Shown here one piece after another: positions 1 to 5,609 of a stretch of DNA of 5,641 nt (positions within the stretch are counted from its first letter, which is position 1; every line of letters starts with the position of its first letter). Under the pieces are notes generated by a model that saw nothing but the letters and a program-made list of their open reading frames with translations, was not told where the DNA came from and did not search any database. Source of the stretch: an uncultured Clostridia bacterium. GTDB lineage: Bacteria > Bacillota > Clostridia > Oscillospirales > Ruminococcaceae. The translations under genes were made by a program, and so were the position numbers. The stretch is from contig CAMOFU010000160.1 in the NCBI GenBank assembly GCA_946613705.1, positions 1-5,641 on the forward strand, given 5' to 3'.

Positions 1-120
1 AAGTAAACATTATTCAAAACAAAGTGGCTCGATAAAGCAGCCGAAACAGAAAAAGCCTCGGGAATTTATAGTCGCGAACGATGATAAGTCCAGTCTGTTG
101 AACACTTTTACATTTTATGT

Positions 121-534
121 TTATTCTTCGATAACCAGCTCTTCCGTGTCGGCTTCACTGTTCTCAACGTGAAAGGAGTTCAGTATCGGGGCATTCCTGT
201 CCATAAGCGACAGGATAAGATAGCTGGCAGTGCTGTCAAAGGCGAGCCGCTTATCCTCATCGGACGGACGGGAGGGAGATTCGGGGTGGGAATGCCAGTT
301 GCCGAGAGGTACGAGCCCGTTTGCTCTCATGTCCTTGACAGCTGCAAGCTGCTCCTTGGGATCAAGCGAGAAATGCTCGTTTGAATGGTCGGTATTGGTG
401 AGAAGATACACCTTTTTTATCTGCTTGTCAGAGCCCTGCTTTGTTCCCGCGATTAGACCGCACGCTTCATTCGGCAGCTCGGATACCGCGTGTGCAAGCA
501 TTTTCTCATAGTCGTCTCTTGATATGGTTATCAT
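121..534 (-). CDS. hcyD: JAMM/Mec+ zinc metalloprotease, HcyD-like
   Basis: This 137-residue single-domain protein has the size of bacterial Mec+/JAMM peptidases that cut after the glycine tail of ubiquitin-fold carriers. The complete zinc site is visible: catalytic Glu23 in PNEACGLIAG, then His81-Ser-His83, seven residues, Ser91, two residues and Asp94 (the HxHx7Sx2D motif). The HFSLDPKEQ stretch (54-62) is also typical of the Mec+ group. In the expected pathway it removes Arg68 from the carrier and later frees homocysteine from the carrier-homocysteine adduct; both roles follow from the Wolinella HcyD model. The ATG overlaps the E1-like stop by 4 nt (ATGA), and no strong ribosome binding site is seen, so translation is probably coupled. 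It is the last gene of the run; the next 120 bases hold no gene. Confidence 0.88.
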   Translation of the reverse strand: MITISRDDYEKMLAHAVSELPNEACGLIAGTKQGSDKQIKKVYLLTNTDHSNEHFSLDPKEQLAAVKDMRANGLVPLGNWHSHPESPSRPSDEDKRLAFDSTASYLILSLMDRNAPILNSFHVENSEADTEELVIEE

Positions 535-1340
535 AGCGCACCGTCACATTCTGTCTGCTCATAGTCGATGAGCGAGGTTATCGTAGGGTGATCTCCGCAG
601 ACGGCGCAGCCGTGAGTGTTCTTCGGCAGCTTTACCTTGCGCCAATCCATTGTCAGAGCATCGAAGGTCAGAAGCTGTCCCGTAAGCAGCTCGCCTGCAC
701 CTGTCAGATATTTTACCGCCTCCATAGCCTGTAATGAACCTATAACGCCGCCCATAGCGCCCACAACACCTGCCTGCTTGCAGGTGGGAACAGCGTCCTT
801 CGGGGGCGGCTCCCTGAACACACAGCGGTAGCAGGGACCCTGCCCCGGGACGTAGGTCATGAGCTGACCCTTGAAGCGGATTATCCCCGCGTGCGAAAAT
901 GGCTTGCCCGCCATAACGCAGGCATCGTTTATCAGAAATTTGGCAGGAAAATTATCCGTCCCGTCGATGATGAAATCGTAGTCCTTTATAAGCTCAAGGA
1001 TATTGCTGCTGTCCACAAAGGTGCGGTAGGTGTTCACGGTTATATCGGGGTTGAGCGCCTCCATGGTCTCCTTTGCGGACTTTACCTTTGCCTTGCCCAC
1101 ATCAGCCGTCGCATGGATTATCTGCCGCTGCAGGTTTGAGAGATCGACCTCATCGGCATCTGCAATTCCGATAGTTCCGACACCCGCCGCTGCCAGATAC
1201 ATAGCAGCGGGAGCGCCGAGCCCGCCCGCACCGATTATCAGCACCTTTCCCGCAAGCAGCTTTTTCTGTCCCTTTACGCCTAACTCCTTTAAAATGATGT
1301 GGCGGGAATAGCGTTCAAGCTGTTCGTTTGTAAAAGCCAT
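531..1340 (-). CDS. hcyF: ThiF/MoeB-type E1-like adenylyltransferase, HcyF-like
   Basis: It is expected to use ATP to adenylate the C-terminal glycine of the adjacent sulfur carrier and allow sulfur addition. The 269-residue protein has the N-terminal RYSRHIIL helix (10-17), the nucleotide motif IGAGGLG (36-42), DEVDLSNLQRQ (63-73), the DGTDN motif (126-130), two zinc CxxC pairs (Cys170/173 and Cys245/248), and Cys187 in CKQAGVVG at the position of the ThiF/MoeB loop cysteine. It has no C-terminal rhodanese domain, so it does not carry its own sulfur donor. It starts at the ATG in TAATG, sharing one base with the carrier stop, and its own stop overlaps the JAMM start (ATGA). Motifs alone do not separate ThiF, MoeB and HcyF. 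Context with MetY, the sulfite reductase and JAMM, and no thiazole or molybdopterin genes, favours HcyF. Confidence 0.88.
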   Translation of the reverse strand: MAFTNEQLERYSRHIILKELGVKGQKKLLAGKVLIIGAGGLGAPAAMYLAAAGVGTIGIADADEVDLSNLQRQIIHATADVGKAKVKSAKETMEALNPDITVNTYRTFVDSSNILELIKDYDFIIDGTDNFPAKFLINDACVMAGKPFSHAGIIRFKGQLMTYVPGQGPCYRCVFREPPPKDAVPTCKQAGVVGAMGGVIGSLQAMEAVKYLTGAGELLTGQLLTFDALTMDWRKVKLPKNTHGCAVCGDHPTITSLIDYEQTECDGAL

Positions 1341-1546
1341 TATCTGCCTCCTCCCATGAAGTAAAGGAACTCGATATTGTCCCCGTCCTTCAGAACCTTA
1401 CTGCCGAAGTCGGCGGACTCAATAAACTCATCGTTCACCGTCACCGTTACATACTCGGGTGTCTCCACCTTCTCGTCTGCTATCAGCTGTGCGACTGTCA
1501 GTCCGTCGGAAACAGTCTTTTTAACTCCTGCTACTGTGATATCCAT
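1340..1546 (-). CDS. hcyS: ThiS/MoaD-type ubiquitin-fold sulfur carrier, HcyS-like, tail GGG-Arg
   Basis: This 68-residue beta-grasp protein has the length of ThiS. It shows VTVTVNDEFIE (33-43) and LKDGDNIEFLYFMGGGR (52-68), the family's pre-tail strand and glycine tail. Such carriers are adenylated on a terminal Gly and become thiocarboxylates. Here the tail does not end in Gly-Gly: Arg68 follows three glycines, so it must be trimmed first, as with HcyS-Ala of Wolinella succinogenes. The JAMM gene two genes downstream is the obvious protease. The ATG at 1546 has AGGAG (1558-1554) at 7 nt and is preferred to the GTG at 1561, which would add five residues and has no good binding site. Its stop shares a base with the next start (TAATG). 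Without its neighbours it would be called ThiS; the symbol is by analogy. Confidence 0.85.
   Translation of the reverse strand: MDITVAGVKKTVSDGLTVAQLIADEKVETPEYVTVTVNDEFIESADFGSKVLKDGDNIEFLYFMGGGR
1347..1354 (-). promoter_or_regulatory. Ribosome binding site for the E1-like gene, inside the carrier's glycine tail codons
   Basis: The codons GGA GGA GGC for Gly65-67 of the carrier supply AGGAGG (1352-1347), 6 nt before the ATG of the E1-like gene at 1340. The carrier's functional tail and the translation signal of its activating enzyme are therefore the same bases. Confidence 0.75.
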
Positions 1547-1557
1547 AGATACTCTCC

Positions 1558-1866
1558 TCACCTTAATTCATTGATAAGCGCTTCAAGCTCAGTACGGCTT
1601 TTAAAGCCCACAGTCCTGCCTGCCTCTGCTCCGTCCCTGAAAAAGATCACTGTCGGAGCAGACAGCACACCGTATTCCTCGCAAAGCTCTGTATCATATG
1701 CTGTGTTCACCTTGAAAACAGCAATGCCGTTATCCTCCAGCTCCGCCAGAACGGGGCTAAGCCGCTTGCAGGGCACACAGCTGTCGGAATAGAAATCCAC
1801 AAGCACGAGTCCCTTTGAAGCCAGCACCTCATCAGCAAAGCTTTCCTTGCTTATCCTGCCTGCCAC
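1558..1866 (-). CDS. Thioredoxin-like thiol-disulfide protein (CVPC)
   Basis: This is a 102-residue single-domain thioredoxin-fold protein, the normal length for free thioredoxins, with no signal peptide, so cytosolic. The redox motif is CVPC at 30-33, following LVLVDFYSDS; the cis-Pro is Pro71 in SAPTVIFF. The Trp that precedes CxPC in ordinary thioredoxins is replaced (SDSC instead of WC), and Cys62 is an extra cysteine. The start is a GTG at 1866, 3 nt after the tusA-like stop. Only a weak, distant AAGG precedes it, so coupled translation is likely. The next in-frame start, GTG at Val14, would remove the first strand. Its operon position suggests it reduces a persulfide or disulfide in the sulfur-transfer chain, or protects the TusA-like or E1-like cysteine. 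General thioredoxin work is less likely from the neighbours. Confidence 0.85.
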   Translation of the reverse strand: MAGRISKESFADEVLASKGLVLVDFYSDSCVPCKRLSPVLAELEDNGIAVFKVNTAYDTELCEEYGVLSAPTVIFFRDGAEAGRTVGFKSRTELEALINELR

Positions 1867-1869
1867 GGC

Positions 1870-2115
1870 TCAGTCACCGACCTTTCTCACGATCAGCATA
1901 TAGGTGCCGTCGCCGTTGTCAATGAGCTTCAATACCTTGTGCCCCTCCTCCTTTATGCTGCGGGGAACGTTCTGCACAGGCTCACCGTCACTTAGCTTTA
2001 TCTCCAGTATCTGCCCGTCGTCCAGCTCCTCAAGAGCGACCTTTGCCTTTACAAAGGTGGTCGGGCAGACAACATCGGTGATATCCACCCTGTCGTCAAT
2101 TTTGATATCTGCCAT
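1870..2115 (-). CDS. TusA/SirA-family sulfur-carrier protein
   Basis: This small cytosolic protein of 81 residues has the usual length of the TusA/SirA/YedF family, whose members hold sulfur as a persulfide on one Cys and pass it to acceptors. The pattern is seen as DVVCPTTFVKAKVALEEL (14-31), the single active Cys17 at the start of the first helix, then a beta strand (ILEIKLSDG), a second helix (SIKEEGH) and a final strand (YMLIVRKV). The canonical CPxP motif is changed to CPTT: the second Pro is lost. Cys17 is the only cysteine. The start has GAGGAAG at 2128-2122. It sits 17 nt after the sulfite reductase gene and 3 nt before the thioredoxin-like gene, so it may take sulfide or persulfide sulfur from or for the downstream carrier. 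That route is an inference. Confidence 0.85.
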   Translation of the reverse strand: MADIKIDDRVDITDVVCPTTFVKAKVALEELDDGQILEIKLSDGEPVQNVPRSIKEEGHKVLKLIDNGDGTYMLIVRKVGD

Positions 2116-2132
2116 TTATATCTTCCTCGTTT

Positions 2133-2993
2133 CTATGCGTTGTATGCATCAAGTATCGCCTTCTCGAAAACGTCCTGACCGATGCGGTCGATCGTGAATC
2201 TGAACCGCTCACCCGGCTTTGCATTCTGTTTGAAGAACTCTATAGCAGCATCGCAGACCGCAAGCAGCTTATCGTGATCCTCAATAAAGGGAATGATAGG
2301 CTCACCCTTGTTGATCTCGTTGCCGAACAGCCCGCCGAAGCTTACGATATAGCCATGCACCTGATCCCATGCATCTGTAGGACAGGACTTGACACATCTG
2401 CCGCAGAAGTTGCACCTTTCAGGGTCAAGCGTGATCCTGCCGCCATCCATTGAGAGCGCCTGTGAGCGGCAAGCCTTGATACAGACTCCGCAGCCGATGC
2501 AGTCAGACTCTCTCCAACTGACCTTGATTCCTCCTTTGATGCCGAGATCGTTTTCCTCTGCCTTTAAGCAGTTGTTCTGACAGCCCGTTACGCCGAACTT
2601 GAATTTGTGAGGCAGTTCTCGGGCATAATAGCGCTCGTCAAGCTCCTTTGCGATGGCGAAGGTGTCTATGCAGCCGCTCGGACATATCGCCTCTCCCTGG
2701 CAGGCGGTGACAGTCCTCACCCTCGGTCCGCAGACTCCGGGCTCGACACCGCCCTCGCCGAGAGCATTCTTCACAGCGTCGATATCACCAAGCTTTATAA
2801 AAGGTATCTCCACGCTCTGACGGGAGGTCAGATGAACGTGGCCGTCACCGTATTTTTCCGCGACCTCTGCGATCTTTGCCAGCTGCACTGCCGTGAGGTT
2901 TCCCCCTACGACCCGCAGCCGCAGCGAAAAATTGTCCTTCTGCTTCTGGCGCATAAAGCCGCCCTTTTTAAGTAATGCGTAATCAACTGCCAT
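2133..2993 (-). CDS. Siroheme/4Fe-4S sulfite reductase with ferredoxin domain (AsrC/Dsr-like)
   Basis: It probably reduces sulfite to sulfide in the cytosol using low-potential electrons. Residues 1-75 form the nitrite/sulfite reductase ferredoxin-like half, with HLTSRQ (54-59) matching the conserved siroheme-contact motif. The siroheme-coupled 4Fe-4S cluster ligands are a Cx5C pair (Cys98, Cys104) and a CxxxC pair (Cys138, Cys142). A bacterial ferredoxin insert follows, with two CxxCxxCxxxC sets (165-175 and 194-204). At 286 residues it is a little shorter than Salmonella AsrC, and no AsrA or AsrB partner is in the window, so the electron donor is unknown. GGAGGG (3005-3000), within the last codons of metY, serves the ATG start. 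Its place between metY and the sulfur-carrier genes suggests an assimilatory role. A nitrite reductase is possible but fits the neighbours poorly. Confidence 0.88.
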   Translation of the reverse strand: MAVDYALLKKGGFMRQKQKDNFSLRLRVVGGNLTAVQLAKIAEVAEKYGDGHVHLTSRQSVEIPFIKLGDIDAVKNALGEGGVEPGVCGPRVRTVTACQGEAICPSGCIDTFAIAKELDERYYARELPHKFKFGVTGCQNNCLKAEENDLGIKGGIKVSWRESDCIGCGVCIKACRSQALSMDGGRITLDPERCNFCGRCVKSCPTDAWDQVHGYIVSFGGLFGNEINKGEPIIPFIEDHDKLLAVCDAAIEFFKQNAKPGERFRFTIDRIGQDVFEKAILDAYNA

Positions 2994-2995
2994 AG

Positions 2996-4231
2996 CTATC
3001 CCTCCAAATGATCGAGCGCCTGCGAGAAGTCCTCTTTGAGATCCTCGATATCCTCTATCCCGACGCTTATCCTTACTGTGTCATCATATACCCCCGCGCT
3101 TTCCCTTGCCGCTGCTGACGAATGAAGATATATCGTGCTTGCGGGGTGTATAACAAGTGTACGCACATCTCCTATATTCGTGGCGACAAGTGCGTATCTC
3201 AATGAGTTTATCAGCCGAAACGCACGCTCGCGGCTGCCTGCTCTTACAGTCAGTATCGCGCCGCCCCTGCCGCCGAGCTGACTTTGACAAAGTCCGTAAT
3301 ATGGGCTGCTCTCAAGCGCGGGATAATTCACTGAAACTCCGCGCTGCTCAAAAAAATGCGCAAGCTCCAGTGCATTTGAGCACAGCCGCTCCATTCGCAG
3401 CCCCAGCGTTTCAAGACCCACGCCGTTAAGAAATGCGTTTATCGGCGAAAGACAGGCTCCGATATTTCTCCATATCCCTCCGCGCAGCTTGGCGATATAT
3501 GCCATGCGTCCGAATTTGCAGTAATTCTCAAACGTCGGGTAACGCTCGGGTGAGAACCTGAAGCTTCCGCCGTCAACGATCACACCGCTTATGGCATTGC
3601 CGCCGCCGTTTATGTATTTGCTGGTGGAGTGTACCACGATGTCGGCACCGAGCTTCAGCGGATTTGCAAGGTAAGGCGTTGCGGTCGTGCTGTCAACGAT
3701 CAGCGGGATCGGCACGGTCTGACTGTGAAGGAAGTCTGCGGCTGCTTTTACATCAACTATATCCAGCCGCGGGTTGCCGACAAGCTCGGTAAAGACTGCC
3801 CTTGTTTTTTCGTTTATGAGAGGTGCAAGCTCCTGTGGGGTGATATGCTCAGCAAAGCGGACTGTTATCCCGAGAGCGGAAAGGTCGCTCATCAGATCTA
3901 TCGTTCCGCCGAATAGCGCCGAGCTTGCGATAAGCTCATCTCCTGCCGACAGGATATTCAGCAGCGAAAGCGTCACCGCCGCCATGCCCGATGAACAGGC
4001 GGCAGCTCCGACCCCTCCCTCGAGTGCATTCAGCCGCTGCTCAAATGCCGTTACGGTAGGGTTACCGATGCGGGTGTAGGCGTACCCGTGCGCCTTGCCC
4101 GCAAATACTTTTTCAAGCGCTTCGGCACTTTCATGTGCAAATGCGCTCACCTGATATATCGGTGCGTTTGTTGCTCCCGTTTCCTTATCGGGACGTGAAG
4201 CCTTATGCAGTAAGGCGGTGTTGAATCTCAT
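2996..4231 (-). CDS. metY: O-acetyl/O-phospho-homoserine sulfhydrylase-type PLP enzyme (MetY)
   Basis: This enzyme belongs to the Cys/Met-metabolism PLP family (cystathionine gamma-synthase-like, fold type I). It should replace the activated hydroxyl of an acyl- or phospho-homoserine with sulfur to make homocysteine. From the preferred start it has 411 residues and shows YTRIGNPT (52-59), CSSGMAA (79-85), ELVGNPR (149-155), the PLP-ring Asp180 in VDSTTATPY, and the Schiff-base Lys205 in HSTSKYINGGGN. The start at 4231 (MRFNTALLHK) has AGAGG 7 nt upstream (4243-4239). The ATG at 4246 has no ribosome binding site and would add five residues. A promoter lies just upstream, and the sulfite reductase gene follows after 2 nt. 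MetY versus a methionine gamma-lyase or cystathionine synthase is not decided by motifs alone, but the neighbours (sulfite reductase, sulfur carrier) favour MetY. Confidence 0.88.
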   Translation of the reverse strand: MRFNTALLHKASRPDKETGATNAPIYQVSAFAHESAEALEKVFAGKAHGYAYTRIGNPTVTAFEQRLNALEGGVGAAACSSGMAAVTLSLLNILSAGDELIASSALFGGTIDLMSDLSALGITVRFAEHITPQELAPLINEKTRAVFTELVGNPRLDIVDVKAAADFLHSQTVPIPLIVDSTTATPYLANPLKLGADIVVHSTSKYINGGGNAISGVIVDGGSFRFSPERYPTFENYCKFGRMAYIAKLRGGIWRNIGACLSPINAFLNGVGLETLGLRMERLCSNALELAHFFEQRGVSVNYPALESSPYYGLCQSQLGGRGGAILTVRAGSRERAFRLINSLRYALVATNIGDVRTLVIHPASTIYLHSSAAARESAGVYDDTVRISVGIEDIEDLKEDFSQALDHLEG

Positions 4232-4261
4232 GGCGGTACCTCTCATAGTTTTATATATAAG

Positions 4262-4290
4262 ATTCTATCATTTTGATCGGGAGCGGTCAA
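4262..4290 (-). promoter_or_regulatory. Sigma-70/sigma-A type promoter for the metY-sulfur operon
   Basis: On the minus strand the -35 hexamer is TTGACC (4290-4285) and the -10 hexamer is TAGAAT (4267-4262), each one mismatch from consensus, with an ideal 17 bp spacer. The predicted transcription start is near 4254-4256, inside the 10-bp palindrome TTATATATAA (4251-4260). That gives a leader of only about 25 nt before the preferred metY start, too short for a riboswitch or T-box. The site separates the sulfur genes from the tetrapyrrole genes. It is seen by inspection only; no transcript data are available. Confidence 0.7.
4273..4290. repeat. Imperfect inverted repeat over the -35 hexamer, candidate operator
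   Basis: On the plus strand, TTGATCG (4273-4279) and CGGTCAA (4284-4290) form a 7-bp inverted repeat with one mismatched position and a 4-nt centre. One arm contains the whole -35 hexamer of the metY promoter, and the other lies in the spacer. The position suits a dimeric regulator that would block RNA polymerase, for example one sensing sulfur or cysteine status. No known operator consensus was recognised, and a repeat of this size can occur by chance. Confidence 0.35.
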
Positions 4291-4334
4291 TGCTTGCAGT
4301 GGGCAAAAATTTTTAAATCTTTTCTGTATTATCA

Positions 4335-5609
4335 TCATCTCGGTATCCGCGCGGGGTATTTTTCTATTGCCGAGCAGGTGCGCTCTATGTCCTCATCGGA
4401 ATGCGAATAGGACAGAAACATAGCTTCAAACTGCGAGGGTGCCGTGTATATGCCGCTGTCAAGCAGATATCCGCAGAACGCGGCATATTCGGAAGTATCG
4501 CTCGTTACGGCAGAGGCATAGTCCGTGACCCTTTTATCGGTAAAGAAAACAGTCAGCAGCGAGCCCTCGCGGTTCACATTGAAGCCCGCATTTATGAAAG
4601 CCTTTTCAAGCCTTGCACCGCGGCGTTCAAGCTTATCATAGAGATCCGATGTCTGCTCGATCTTTTTAAGCTGCGCATTCCCCGCTGCAACTGCAACAGG
4701 GTTGCCCGAGAGCGTCCCTGCCTGATAAACAGAGCCAAGAGGTGCCACGCACTCCATTATCCTCTGCCGACCGCCGTAGGCTGCCAGCGGCATACCGCCG
4801 CCGACTATCTTCCCGAGTACTGTCAGGTCGGGAACGACACCGTATTTTCTCTGCGCACCGCCTATCGAAAGGCGGAAGCCTGTTATCACCTCGTCAAAGA
4901 TCAGCAGGCTGCCGTAAGCCGATGTGATCTCGCGCAGATATTCCAGAAAGCCCTCCGCAGGGGGAACAACTCCCATGTTTGCGGAACAGGGCTCGACTAT
5001 CACCGCTGCGATCCCGCTGCCGAAGCGTTCAAAAAGTGCCCTCACGCTTTCTGTATCGTTGTAGCGGGCGAGCAGGGTATTTTCTGTATATCCCCGAGGT
5101 ACACCCGCGCTGTCGGGGACAGCAGCGGTCAGCAGCCCCGAGCCTGCCTTGACGAGCAGACCGTCCGAATGGCCGTGATAGCAGCCCTCGAATTTGACTA
5201 TCTTATCTCTTCCCGTGAAGCCCCTTGCCGCACGGACGGCGCTCATGGCTGCCTCTGTGCCCGAGCTTACCAGCCGCAGCAGCTCCATGCTCGGGAAGTG
5301 CTTTTTTATCCGCTTTGCGAGCGCGATCTCACCCTCATGGCAGGCACCGAAGGTCAGTCCCTTTTCACAGGCAGAAGCGACCGCCGAGAGAATGTCGGGG
5401 TCGGCATGGCCGAAAATATCGGGTCCCCATGAGCAGACATAGTCGATATACTCGTTCCCGTCGGCATCGAATATCCTGCTGCCCTTTGCGCGGTCAATGA
5501 AAAGCGGCGTCCTGCCTATGCTCCTGAATGCTCTCACAGGACTGTTGACCCCTCCCGGCATGAAGCTCTGTGCTTCATCATAAAGCATTTGTGATCTGTT
5601 TGTTTTCAA
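4335..5609 (-). CDS. hemL: Glutamate-1-semialdehyde 2,1-aminomutase (HemL)
   Basis: This cytosolic PLP enzyme converts glutamate-1-semialdehyde to 5-aminolevulinate, the last step of the C5 route to tetrapyrroles (heme, siroheme, corrinoids). The 424-residue protein has the usual family length. It shows the N-terminal PGGVNSPVRAF signature (residues 18-28), SSGTEAAM for phosphate binding (115-122), YHGHSDG (144-150), FDEVITGFR with the PLP-pyridine Asp239 (238-246), and LGKIVGGGMP with the Schiff-base Lys267 (265-274). The start is a TTG. It is supported by AGGAGG at 5617-5622, 7 nt upstream, and by the usual family N-terminus just before the LYDEAQ segment; the next internal ATG is at residue 8. 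It overlaps the stop of the preceding gene by 4 nt, so translation is probably coupled. A 103 nt gap separates it from metY. The family assignment is very secure. Confidence 0.97.
   Translation of the reverse strand: MKTNRSQMLYDEAQSFMPGGVNSPVRAFRSIGRTPLFIDRAKGSRIFDADGNEYIDYVCSWGPDIFGHADPDILSAVASACEKGLTFGACHEGEIALAKRIKKHFPSMELLRLVSSGTEAAMSAVRAARGFTGRDKIVKFEGCYHGHSDGLLVKAGSGLLTAAVPDSAGVPRGYTENTLLARYNDTESVRALFERFGSGIAAVIVEPCSANMGVVPPAEGFLEYLREITSAYGSLLIFDEVITGFRLSIGGAQRKYGVVPDLTVLGKIVGGGMPLAAYGGRQRIMECVAPLGSVYQAGTLSGNPVAVAAGNAQLKKIEQTSDLYDKLERRGARLEKAFINAGFNVNREGSLLTVFFTDKRVTDYASAVTSDTSEYAAFCGYLLDSGIYTAPSQFEAMFLSYSHSDEDIERTCSAIEKYPARIPR

Noticed and set aside
1..120. Possible terminator or further gene downstream of the JAMM gene
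   Set aside because: Short pairings are present (GGCT at 26-29 with AGCC at 39-42, and CCGA/TCGG around 41-61), but none makes a strong hairpin with a following T-run, and no open frame of useful length is seen on either strand.
531..1546. Reading the carrier/E1 pair as ThiS-ThiF for thiamine or MoaD-MoeB for molybdopterin
   Set aside because: No thiazole (ThiG, ThiH, ThiO) or molybdopterin (MoaA, MoaC, MoaE) gene is nearby. The carrier tail is masked by Arg, and JAMM, MetY and sulfite reductase genes are in the same run.
1340..1561. Longer sulfur-carrier start at the GTG at 1561
   Set aside because: It overlaps the thioredoxin-like stop and lacks a spaced ribosome binding site. The ATG at 1546 has AGGAG at 7 nt and gives the normal ThiS-like N-terminus.
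4291..4334. Possible terminator after hemL, with a TTGC/GCAA short stem and the AAAAATTTTT palindrome
   Set aside because: The stem is only 4 bp and the T-run is on the wrong side for hemL transcription; the AT palindrome has no GC stem.
4401..5432. A 343-codon open frame on the plus strand opposite hemL
   Set aside because: It lies wholly antisense to a secure hemL. Its protein shows no recognisable motif, is rich in Cys, Arg and His as expected of an antisense shadow, and has no clear ribosome binding site.
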